Shown in pieces: positions 12,753-20,477 of a DNA stretch of 48,726 nucleotides (position 1 is the first letter of the stretch; the number at the start of each line of letters is the position of its first letter). A program made the translations under genes and the position numbers. Under the pieces are notes generated by a model, which saw only the letters and a program-made list of their open reading frames with translations, was not told where the DNA came from and ran no database searches. Source of the DNA: a virus. Where the stretch lies: the IMG/VR virus record IMGVR_UViG_3300020472_000045, positions 1-48,726 of that record. The stretch is one strand, 5' to 3'.

Positions 12753-13475
12753 ATGCAAGTCGAAGATTCCCAGAATCTTTTCGGTGAGTGGTGGCAAGAC
12801 ATAGATGTAGACATCAAAAAAGCGGTTGTTAAACAGATTGACTACAAGACAGCTGCAAGTGTAATTATCAAATATGAGTGGCTTGGGTGTATGCCAGCAA
12901 TGGTCAAATACTGTTTTGGTATCTACTTTGACGACAATTTAGCTGGAGCTGTTGTTTACAGCACCGAATACATCGAGAACTTAGGTAAATGGGATAAGTA
13001 TGATTACACAGGGAAAATCATTCTGTTGTCCAGAGGCGCTTGTGTCCATTGGGCTCACCCTCATAGTGCCAGCAAACTGATAACAAGCTCTATGAAGATG
13101 CTCCCTGAGAAATACAAAGTTGTCACTGCGACAGTTGATGACCATGCTGGTGAAATAGGAACTATTTATCAGGCGTGTAATTTTGTTTACATAGGTTCTA
13201 TGCGAGACAACAACCCGAATGTTAAAAGCAGAAAAGATGACAGGTTCGGAGTTGAGATTGACGGCAAGCTATACACCGCACGTTCAATGCGACAGAAAGT
13301 AGGGTCGCAGAAGAAAGCAGACATTTTGAAGGTTTACCCTGATGCTGTGTTCGTCCCTCAAGCCAGCAAGAAAAGATACTTCTACTTTCTGGGGGATAAA
13401 AAAGAAAGAAAGTACCTTCGGAGTAAAATAGAAAACCAGATTCAACCCTACCCAAAGCGTGACAGTAATGATTGA
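12753..13475 (+). CDS. Mom-like DNA-modification protein 1, 240 aa
   Basis: The GNAT-like middle contains RGACVHWAHPHSASKL and GEIGTIYQACNFVYIG (about 134-149), matching the conserved region of phage Mu Mom and relatives, which convert adenine to N6-carbamoylmethyl-adenine and block restriction. Start at 12753 is tentative; 12720 is an alternative, and neither has a strong ribosome site. It is directly followed by a paralogue. The C-terminus carries YFYFLGDKKERKYL, also shared by the paralogue. Confidence 0.7.
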   Translation: MQVEDSQNLFGEWWQDIDVDIKKAVVKQIDYKTAASVIIKYEWLGCMPAMVKYCFGIYFDDNLAGAVVYSTEYIENLGKWDKYDYTGKIILLSRGACVHWAHPHSASKLITSSMKMLPEKYKVVTATVDDHAGEIGTIYQACNFVYIGSMRDNNPNVKSRKDDRFGVEIDGKLYTARSMRQKVGSQKKADILKVYPDAVFVPQASKKRYFYFLGDKKERKYLRSKIENQIQPYPKRDSND

Positions 13476-14436
13476 ACAAGAAACACTGTTCCCAGTTGAA
13501 AAGCCAATGAATGTTCACGATAGGTTCGTTGACTACTCAGAAGAGCATTGTTGGCAATATCAAATAAGGTTAGAGAACTTAGAAGACGATTTACGTTCAG
13601 CGAAGTTAACTGAAGAAGAAATGGAACAGTTAAGGACTTCGGATTTTTCTTTCGAGTATGTCCCCAAAGAAGACAGTCGCCAATGTGCAGAGATCAAAAA
13701 CTTTATAGAGAAACACGAATGGTTGGGCAAGCTACCTGTCTGGGCTACTCACCGATTTACAGCACGACTAAAAAAAACAAATGCCTTAGCTGGGGTTATT
13801 GTTATGGCTACCCCTAACGCTTTTTCAAATCTGTTAGGTGAGGAAAACAAAAACAAAGAGAAGTTGATTGCGCGTGGGGCTTGCATCTCTTACGCTCCTA
13901 AGAACTTAGGATCATGGCTAATTATGCAGTCAATAAACTGGATGGTTCAAAACACGGAGTTTAGATTCTTTACGGCTTATTCTGACCCTGAAGCGAAAGA
14001 GTTGGGGACTATTTATCAAGCGTGTAATTTTATTTATCTAGGACAAAAGTTTGGTTCGTCAGACCAGTACCTCGACCCTGACAATCCTCAACGTGGGTGG
14101 TTTGGTTCTAGTGGTTTTAGTGACAGAAGCCAAATTGTGAGATACGCAAAAAGTTTAGGGATTGAATGGCAAAAAGAATGGTATAAAAAAAGTGGTTCAA
14201 AAAAGAACTACCGGAAAGTCGATTGGAAGAGTATACCCGAAGATATTGCTACAAAATTAAAAGAAGAAAGACGAAAACATAAAGAACGGTGCTTGTCGCG
14301 TCCGTCACCTGCAAAACACAAGTACTGTTATATTTTAGGAGAAACAAAAACAGAGACAAAAAGCTTGGTAAAAAAATTTGCTGAGAACAGTCCTGACAAA
14401 CAAAATCTACCATACCCTAAAGAGAGGGGGAACTAA
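13468..14436 (+). CDS. Mom-like DNA-modification protein 2, 322 aa
   Basis: Paralogue of the preceding product: HEWLGKLPVWATHRF, IARGACISYAPKNLGSW, ELGTIYQACNFIYLG (about 178-192) and a C-terminal KYCYILGETK. An extra N-terminal 60 residues and a basic insert (KKEERRKHKERC-like) distinguish it. Overlaps the previous gene by eight bases. Two different Mom-like proteins in tandem are unusual and may act as a pair or on different sites. Confidence 0.7.
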   Translation: MIEQETLFPVEKPMNVHDRFVDYSEEHCWQYQIRLENLEDDLRSAKLTEEEMEQLRTSDFSFEYVPKEDSRQCAEIKNFIEKHEWLGKLPVWATHRFTARLKKTNALAGVIVMATPNAFSNLLGEENKNKEKLIARGACISYAPKNLGSWLIMQSINWMVQNTEFRFFTAYSDPEAKELGTIYQACNFIYLGQKFGSSDQYLDPDNPQRGWFGSSGFSDRSQIVRYAKSLGIEWQKEWYKKSGSKKNYRKVDWKSIPEDIATKLKEERRKHKERCLSRPSPAKHKYCYILGETKTETKSLVKKFAENSPDKQNLPYPKERGN

Positions 14437-14612
14437 TGAGCCCAGTGTGGGGTGGTGTACCATCAATTTTTATAGACAGATTAAATGAATTACCTGCATG
14501 TAAATGTGGTTGTGGTGCCGATTGTGAATGCACAGCAGAAGTAAACTGTGGTTGCTACTGTTGGCTTAACGATAAGGTTTCCCAAGAAACCACGCGACAA
14601 GAGACCATCTGA
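14436..14612 (+). CDS. Metallothionein-like cysteine-rich protein, 58 aa
   Basis: Residues 22-42 contain eight cysteines as CKCGCGADCEC and CGCYC, a density and CxC spacing like metallothioneins. A strong GAGAGGGGGAACTA precedes the ATG, which overlaps the upstream TAA. The N-terminal half is not Cys-rich (MSPVWGGVPSIFIDRL). It likely binds Zn, Cd or Cu; alternatively it is an iron-loading or structural peptide. The 3' end overlaps the convergent oxygenase gene by 47 bases. Confidence 0.65.
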   Translation: MSPVWGGVPSIFIDRLNELPACKCGCGADCECTAEVNCGCYCWLNDKVSQETTRQETI

Positions 14613-15141
14613 CACCCTCAGCTAATGGTTTGACACCATGTAAAGTCCAAGAGGGGAAGATGGTAGCCCACCCTTTGTCTTTCCTAATCATGTGAGGTGA
14701 TTCAGGGCCATCATTCAATAAAACCTCACACCCTACATAATCGTGTTCGTTAGAAAGTTGCACAGTCATCGAAAACTTGCGATTAACGTGTGTGCCTCCC
14801 CAATCTGTGTGCTGTTTGTAATACCCACCTAATTCGTATTTTAAGACTTGGATAATAGGTAACGCTTCCCGACCTTTATGAGTTTCAAAACCCCAAACAT
14901 TCTCTTTCAAACCTTGTTTTCTGACTTTATCAATGATGTCAAAATCATTTTCATAATCTAGATAATGTGTGGTCGTGATTCTTACATCAGACATATCAGC
15001 ATTTACTTGACCTTTGTGTTGTACAAGAGCTTGCTGTGGTTCATGTTTTTCAGCAGCTTCGATAACCGTGTTGCATTCTTCAGGGGTGAATAATTGGAAC
15101 TCCCTGAAAGTGGAAGATTTTAATTGTTCATGGATTCCCAA
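14566..15141 (-). CDS. 2OG-Fe(II) oxygenase, prolyl-hydroxylase type, 191 aa
   Basis: Compact single-domain member: H111-x-D113 (KQHTDWG), distal H168 (TLHGVKPLAEG) and R178. Short oxygenases of this type are common in cyanophages and other aquatic phages. It sits downstream of terminase in the leftward transcript, overlapping the 15120 gene by 22 bases. Substrate unknown. Confidence 0.85.
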   Translation of the reverse strand: MGIHEQLKSSTFREFQLFTPEECNTVIEAAEKHEPQQALVQHKGQVNADMSDVRITTTHYLDYENDFDIIDKVRKQGLKENVWGFETHKGREALPIIQVLKYELGGYYKQHTDWGGTHVNRKFSMTVQLSNEHDYVGCEVLLNDGPESPHMIRKDKGWATIFPSWTLHGVKPLAEGVRWSLVAWFLGKPYR

Positions 15142-15554
15142 CGATGATCCTCCCTGTCCTCCAAAAACTTTTTCCCAAGATCAAATGTGTCTGTGGTAGC
15201 CTCAGACATTCTTTCTATCTTCCGCTTCTCACCTTTAGTCAGCTGTTCTGCTTCACTGCTATCAAGGTTCTCCTGAGCAAGAGTGTTAGCTATCTGAACC
15301 GCCATAGAGCCTAATGATTGAATAAACCGAGGGTCATCCAAGCCACCTTCGCCTTCATATTCACGCCTGTTCTTCAAAAGAGAGACCGCCATTTGCCAAG
15401 TTTCTTTAGAGGGTTGCTTAATTTCGCATGCTTTAGCCCAAGATTTCATATTCTTTTCTTTAGCCAACTCGTCTGGAGAGAAGCCTAAACGCTCCGCCAT
15501 GTCAGCTATTTTTACGGCTTTCACCATCCGATGTTGGATTTCATAAGGGTTCAT
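15120..15554 (-). CDS. Hypothetical protein, 144 aa
   Basis: All-helical, charged protein with HRMVKAVKIADMAERLGFS near the start and a coiled-coil-like C-terminus. Its start overlaps the end of terminase by four bases. The position directly after terminase suggests a head or packaging accessory role, which is not shown by the sequence. Confidence 0.65.
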   Translation of the reverse strand: MNPYEIQHRMVKAVKIADMAERLGFSPDELAKEKNMKSWAKACEIKQPSKETWQMAVSLLKNRREYEGEGGLDDPRFIQSLGSMAVQIANTLAQENLDSSEAEQLTKGEKRKIERMSEATTDTFDLGKKFLEDREDHRWESMNN

Positions 15555-16882
15555 AAGATCAGTCTAACCTTAGCTTTACGTTTTGAAAGGTTGTTAATAG
15601 CTCCTGACACAGCGTCAACTTGGTCGTCGTGAGACCCTTTCGGGAACTGAACACACTCATCGGTTAGAGCCTTATTCCATCGTCCTCTTATCAGCTTCAG
15701 GTTCCCCATCTCACAAGCTGAAGAAAAAACTCTTGCTCTTTCTTCCTTGCTACCCGTAGACCGGACTCCCTTAAACGGGTGACCGACCAAAACCTGTCGT
15801 GCGTAATAATCAATAGTGTTCACACCACTGGCACCTGGTTCCTGTTCCATACATATTTGAACATCTGACGGGTCATTCTCAGCTGTTTTCCTTACTATCT
15901 TTTCCACCTCAGCGGGGGTGCCTCTCATTCTCTGGATGTCTAAAACGTAATACCTTCCTTCATGTATCCCAACCAAAGCCCCAACTGTGTAATCGGGGTC
16001 TTTGCCTTTAGCTTCTGCTGTAGCTGCCAGATCCCAGAACCTGACCTTTTTCATTTTGTCTGGCTGTATGTCAATAGTCTCAAACCAGTCATGTTCAAAC
16101 ATCCCACCTTTTTCAGTGACTTCCCAATTGCCTTCCAGAAGTCTCGCCCTTTCAACCGCATCCAATTCCTGAAGACTCTCTACATAAGCATCCCTGTCCA
16201 AAGATGGATTATCTGTAATCCGCGCTGGCATAAATTTACGATTAGGTGCCTTGTTTAAAACAAACCTTTCATAAACCCAATCGTTGCCTCGACCACCTGG
16301 GTTGGTAGCGGCTCTAGTCCTCAACGGGACATCAGCAACTGTCATCCCACAATCAGGGCAAGCTTTCAGAGAAGGATCAGGGGTGGGTTTACGGACACGC
16401 GAGAAACCTACATAAAGGTAAACCCTGTCTGTCCCCCACTGTGTTAACTCGTCTGCACCAACGAACTGATAAGCAAATGACTGGAAATTGTACCTGTCTT
16501 CGTCACGTTCACAGTGACCTAAAGTAATTGTCGCTCCAGAAGGAAATGACCACCTTTTGCTAGTCACATTGTAAGAAGCCCCGCTTTCATTCAACCACTC
16601 TGTTGTACGGTCAATGAAACCATCAGCACCAGACAGCTGAGGGAATGTCTGCCTTAAAAGTAAAGCGCTGTAATTGGGGACACACACATATTGGAGTGCT
16701 GCCATTAACAGGGTGTCAGATTTTCCTCCGCCAGCAGCTCCGCCGAATAAGGCTTCTCTAGTCGAGTTCCATGTCAGGAACGCTTGTTGCTTCGGATGAG
16801 GGTTGTGAGGAATTATCAGATTGCACGGTTTCCTCCACGACATCAGCGTCGATAATTTGTCCCTCGTCTCGTTTTTCTCCAT
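15551..16882 (-). CDS. terL: Terminase large subunit, 443 aa
   Basis: ATP-driven DNA packaging motor. The adenine-binding segment PHPKQQAFL precedes Walker A GGAAGGGKS (47-55) and Walker B FVGADE (140-145). The C-terminal nuclease domain has an RFWDLAAT aspartate and a final DDQVDAVSGA. Start at 16882 chosen because GGAGG lies seven bases upstream; later ATG codons lack a site. This gives a 125-base overlap with terS. Confidence 0.9.
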   Translation of the reverse strand: MEKNETRDKLSTLMSWRKPCNLIIPHNPHPKQQAFLTWNSTREALFGGAAGGGKSDTLLMAALQYVCVPNYSALLLRQTFPQLSGADGFIDRTTEWLNESGASYNVTSKRWSFPSGATITLGHCERDEDRYNFQSFAYQFVGADELTQWGTDRVYLYVGFSRVRKPTPDPSLKACPDCGMTVADVPLRTRAATNPGGRGNDWVYERFVLNKAPNRKFMPARITDNPSLDRDAYVESLQELDAVERARLLEGNWEVTEKGGMFEHDWFETIDIQPDKMKKVRFWDLAATAEAKGKDPDYTVGALVGIHEGRYYVLDIQRMRGTPAEVEKIVRKTAENDPSDVQICMEQEPGASGVNTIDYYARQVLVGHPFKGVRSTGSKEERARVFSSACEMGNLKLIRGRWNKALTDECVQFPKGSHDDQVDAVSGAINNLSKRKAKVRLIL

Positions 16883-17387
16883 CCCATGCCTCCAAAACAT
16901 TTTCTGGCAAGTCACCTGATTCGACTAAAGCCTCTAACACCTTACGTTGTTTATCTTCGTCTGGTTCAGCTAAAACGTGCATATGAGCAGAAAGTTGAGC
17001 TACTGGCCCTCCTTGGGCTCCTGTGATTTCCAAACGAGTTGCAGGATCTGACCATCTCTCAGGGAACGCCTTTGCCAAGAACCTTTCAGCCGCCCGCCAA
17101 TCACCATCTGCCGCTTCTGTATACCATCTTGCAACAAGTGCCGCTTCCGCTTTAGCCCTCGCATCTTCGAGTTCATTCACAAACCATAAAAGTTCTTCTT
17201 GAGTTTCCGTTAAAGCCACCCCGTTTTCTTGATCTTCCCTTGCCTGCTCGCCTTTTTTACGCCATTCGTTAAAAGTCCACTCTGAGATGCCTGCCGCTCG
17301 ACATGCTGTGCGTTGATAATTACCAGCAGCTATCAACTTTAAGACATTTTCACGTTTTTCTTTAGGAATTAAAAGACGATCACTCAT
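16758..17387 (-). CDS. terS: Terminase small subunit, 209 aa
   Basis: The N-terminal helix-turn-helix (YQRTACRAAGISEWTFNEWR) recognises packaging DNA. A helical middle (ELEDARAKAEAALVARW) is for oligomerisation, and an acidic C-terminus (VVEETVQSDN) for contacting TerL. Start at 17387 set by an ATGA overlap with the upstream gene. The last 42 codons double as TerL coding DNA in another frame. Confidence 0.8.
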   Translation of the reverse strand: MSDRLLIPKEKRENVLKLIAAGNYQRTACRAAGISEWTFNEWRKKGEQAREDQENGVALTETQEELLWFVNELEDARAKAEAALVARWYTEAADGDWRAAERFLAKAFPERWSDPATRLEITGAQGGPVAQLSAHMHVLAEPDEDKQRKVLEALVESGDLPENVLEAWDGEKRDEGQIIDADVVEETVQSDNSSQPSSEATSVPDMELD

Positions 17388-18235
17388 GCAGGCCTGTCCT
17401 GAAAAGAGTAGTTGTTGTCTTCTGTTTCCCATGTTTTAACAGCAACCCAGCCAGCAAAATTCATCCACCTCCAAAAGCAGTCAGCGTGAAAATACCCGCT
17501 TCCTTCTAAGAGTAGCTCATTTTGTTGTGCCGTTAAAGGCTCTAAAACTCCATCAAGGCTAAGTTTTTTACGTTCAATCTGTTCTTCCGTATAACCCATA
17601 GTTCTTTTATGGTCAAAATAAGCTGCTGTCATGTCATCATCTAATTCAGGAGTAAACGCTTTTATCTTCTCAACCAGTATCAACCTTCCTCCCCATCTCA
17701 GAGATCGGGTCAATTCATCTAAAATCCTTTGGCGATGAACCACAGGGGTGAATTGGAGAGTTAACACACAAAGAACAACATCAAACTGGTTGTCTTCATA
17801 AGGTAAATGCTCCCTGAGATCATGTATCTTCAAATCCCAGCGTGAATCACTACGATCTACTGCTTTCTTCAGCATGGCACTAGAGACATCAAGACCGTGC
17901 AACTCCCCGATCGTATGATCTCTTCCTGTCGCATACCCGTCAAGAGAACTTAAAGCTAAACCATCAGAACAGCCAGCGTCTAAAACTTTTGTTTCCCTTT
18001 GACCATTGAGAGCTTTAAAAGAGAGAGCATTTACAGCTTGTCTCATAATGTAATAATCAGGGATGCTTCGTTGCAACATGTTTTCAAAAACCGCTGCAAC
18101 CTCATCATTGAATTCCCATGCGCCAGTTGGCATCACAGTATCGCTACCAGGAGCAATTGCTATTTCTTGATCCCACCAGCCTCTATTTGCTTTAAGTCTG
18201 TCTAAGTAATCCATAGTGAAGCTTACCGAACTCAA
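17384..18235 (-). CDS. CmoA-like SAM enzyme, 283 aa
   Basis: The sequence follows the CmoA family throughout: VFENMLQRSIPDY (49-61), motif I VLDAGCSDG (84-92), LTLQFTP (158-164), LILVEK (185-190), DHKRTMGY (208-215) and a C-terminal NFAGWVAVK. CmoA converts SAM and prephenate to carboxy-SAM, used for carboxymethylation of tRNA wobble uridine. By eye, the position of E. coli Arg199 reads Lys here, so the cofactor choice is uncertain; it may be an ordinary methyltransferase. Located next to terminase and ParB-type genes. Confidence 0.7.
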   Translation of the reverse strand: MSSVSFTMDYLDRLKANRGWWDQEIAIAPGSDTVMPTGAWEFNDEVAAVFENMLQRSIPDYYIMRQAVNALSFKALNGQRETKVLDAGCSDGLALSSLDGYATGRDHTIGELHGLDVSSAMLKKAVDRSDSRWDLKIHDLREHLPYEDNQFDVVLCVLTLQFTPVVHRQRILDELTRSLRWGGRLILVEKIKAFTPELDDDMTAAYFDHKRTMGYTEEQIERKKLSLDGVLEPLTAQQNELLLEGSGYFHADCFWRWMNFAGWVAVKTWETEDNNYSFQDRPA

Positions 18236-18251
18236 ATTACAATGGTGTTAT

Positions 18252-18884
18252 TTAAGGTAATAAAGTCTTCCACGGTTGTGAATCATCACGATTAGCGTCA
18301 CGGCATTCGATGTCGTTGGCTTTGTACATTGACCGAGAGTATTTGTTCGACTCGATAGCAAAATACAAGGAAGGATCATCTCCATACTTGGGGAAAATAA
18401 ATTCTTTCAAATACCGTGCTTTAGCTGTGTGAGCCCTCAAAGCCGACTTCCCTTCTTCCCACGGGTTGAAAAACCAATCATCAGGTTGCCATCCTGTTTC
18501 ACTCTTTATTCTTTCTAAAGTCATGTCTTCATACAGGAAAGAACGAGCTGTGCAGAGAATAACAAATTCGTGTTTTAAAAGGTTCACCAACCAAGGACGA
18601 TACTCTTCTACGTTTTGAACAAAGTTTGACATCGGGCGATTCTGTTGCATGTCTTTAAAGTTGCTACTTAAAGCCACATTTAAATCTTGTAAAATGATAC
18701 GACCTGAAGGCCCGAAAGGTATGTCTCTTTTGTACCCTGCGCCTCCTTCATTAGCGTTTAAAGCTGCTAACTGTTTCTGGGCTTTATCTTTTGTTTTATG
18801 GCAACCCATTAATTTTCCGCCACTTTTTTTAACAACGGCGTAACCGGAACATTTAGGGTGTGCTTCTGTGATTCTGTAAGGCAT
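18252..18884 (-). CDS. HAD-like protein with small N-terminal module, 210 aa
   Basis: Residues 5-45 (ITEAHPKCSGYAVVKKSGGK, then DKAQKQLAALNANE) match a short module common in actinophage proteins. The rest looks like a HAD/polynucleotide-phosphatase fold: motif II CTAR (111-114), a Lys, and FAIESNKYS (175-183) as motif IV. Motif I is QDLNV rather than DxDxT and motif IV is ESN rather than EDN, so phosphatase activity may be lost. Confidence 0.6.
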   Translation of the reverse strand: MPYRITEAHPKCSGYAVVKKSGGKLMGCHKTKDKAQKQLAALNANEGGAGYKRDIPFGPSGRIILQDLNVALSSNFKDMQQNRPMSNFVQNVEEYRPWLVNLLKHEFVILCTARSFLYEDMTLERIKSETGWQPDDWFFNPWEEGKSALRAHTAKARYLKEFIFPKYGDDPSLYFAIESNKYSRSMYKANDIECRDANRDDSQPWKTLLP

Positions 18885-18893
18885 ACCTTTATC

Positions 18894-20477
18894 CTAGAGG
18901 GCTATTGACAGTCGGCGGGAGAAGGCTTCTAAAGCCTGTTCTGAACGGTCTAAAGAGCCTTCTGGGTACGGAAGGTTGAACTCAAACTTGATTGCTTCAG
19001 ACAGCGCAGTTGGGTCTACTGGTTGAGGATCTCTGCAAACACAATGAGCTACTTTATTGGGTTTGAATAGGTAAGAATGTACGTCAGAAAATCCGATAGA
19101 CCACAATTCTCGCCACTCATCTATGCTGAAATACTTTTGAACTTTAGGGTGTTTAATCAAATCGGAGACAACTACCCCTTCTTCATACCCAGCAGAAAAC
19201 GAAGAAGCGAACTGAGTCTCATGGTTTGAAATGTTTTCTTTCATCCCAATTGAAGCAATATACCTTTCAGCAAATCTAGATATAGCGCTAGCATAAACAA
19301 CCGTCCCCGTGGTACTCAAAGCAGCAACTATCCGAACGATATGCTCTCTGTCTTTAGCGAAAGGCACAGAATTTAAAACAGAAGCCAAAAATATTGAATC
19401 AAACTTTGTCCCATCAGCGATTCTTTCTAAAAAAACATCAGTTATATAACGGGCGGATTCAATGTCAAACCCAACATCTTTCCCTCCCGTGTAATAAGGC
19501 TCAAAAGCCACACAATCAACACCCATCTCATCACGCATAATTAAAGACTTGTCGAGTAACCCAGCACCAAAATCTAAGACTGTCGTCCCATACCAGCGTC
19601 TCCAAGCTTTCACATGTTTCTCATCACTGGGGTTAAACACCGAAGCTGGTCTATGAGTCGCCCCAGACTTAGACATCGCTGTAACCATGTCTGCACACAT
19701 CGCAGACATCAAATGCCCTTGCCTGTTACTGGCGCGCCTAAAAGAGTTGTACCTGAGAACGTCAGCGTATTTGTCTTCCAAATCGAAATCCATAGATAAA
19801 TGATTTAAGAAAATACCAGCTAATTCTGCAACAAAAGGGCTGACAGTTATTACTTGCACACTGGGGATACCTGTTTCAGAAGCATGTTGCAGTCGCCCTA
19901 TGCCATTAACCACATCACCTCTTGGTGTCGCTATAACAGGAATTGAAGTTTTAGCCCAATGAAAAAGACTTTCTGCCTGTCTAATAGCGTGTGAAAGAAA
20001 CGGAGTTAAGTTTTTCAACATCAACTCCCGTGTGTCTTTAACTTTAGTATTCATACACGGGTACCAAGCATCAGTGTCTACGGGTATATCTGGTATCCCT
20101 TTAATCGCTTCTTCTATAACCGACATTGGGATTCTTTCAGAAAGACTTTCACCTGAGTCATGTTTGTGCATGTCGTTTGTAGCACGATTAAAAACGATGT
20201 TAACCCCACGCGCCCGTTCAGGGTTCAAGTCTTTCAACACTACAACAGGGACTTTCGTTGCTCCTAAGTCTTTAGCAGCATCCAACCTTTGATGCCCTGA
20301 TAAAACTACGCCCTCCGCTGTGACATACATAGGTAAGAGCCACCCAAGTTTTTTTAGTGAAGTCTTAACAAGTTCATAACGATGTGGGTCTGTTCGTCTT
20401 GGGTTGTAACCGGCTTTCGCAAGAGTATCAATATCCACTAACTGTATATTGACAAATTTTGGCTTTCGTTTAGCCAT
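18894..20477 (-). CDS. ParB-methyltransferase fusion, 527 aa
   Basis: N-terminal ParB/sulfiredoxin-type domain with VVLSGHQRLDAAKDLG (57-72). The C-terminal half has a SAM-binding motif I VLDFGAG (300-306) and downstream strands (IFLASVLNSV, GTVVYASA). Such fusions occur in phages and mobile elements, where a ParB-type domain often accompanies DNA methylases. It lacks an obvious NPPY or PC motif, so the target is not clear. Its start overlaps the next gene by one base. Confidence 0.75.
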   Translation of the reverse strand: MAKRKPKFVNIQLVDIDTLAKAGYNPRRTDPHRYELVKTSLKKLGWLLPMYVTAEGVVLSGHQRLDAAKDLGATKVPVVVLKDLNPERARGVNIVFNRATNDMHKHDSGESLSERIPMSVIEEAIKGIPDIPVDTDAWYPCMNTKVKDTRELMLKNLTPFLSHAIRQAESLFHWAKTSIPVIATPRGDVVNGIGRLQHASETGIPSVQVITVSPFVAELAGIFLNHLSMDFDLEDKYADVLRYNSFRRASNRQGHLMSAMCADMVTAMSKSGATHRPASVFNPSDEKHVKAWRRWYGTTVLDFGAGLLDKSLIMRDEMGVDCVAFEPYYTGGKDVGFDIESARYITDVFLERIADGTKFDSIFLASVLNSVPFAKDREHIVRIVAALSTTGTVVYASAISRFAERYIASIGMKENISNHETQFASSFSAGYEEGVVVSDLIKHPKVQKYFSIDEWRELWSIGFSDVHSYLFKPNKVAHCVCRDPQPVDPTALSEAIKFEFNLPYPEGSLDRSEQALEAFSRRLSIAL

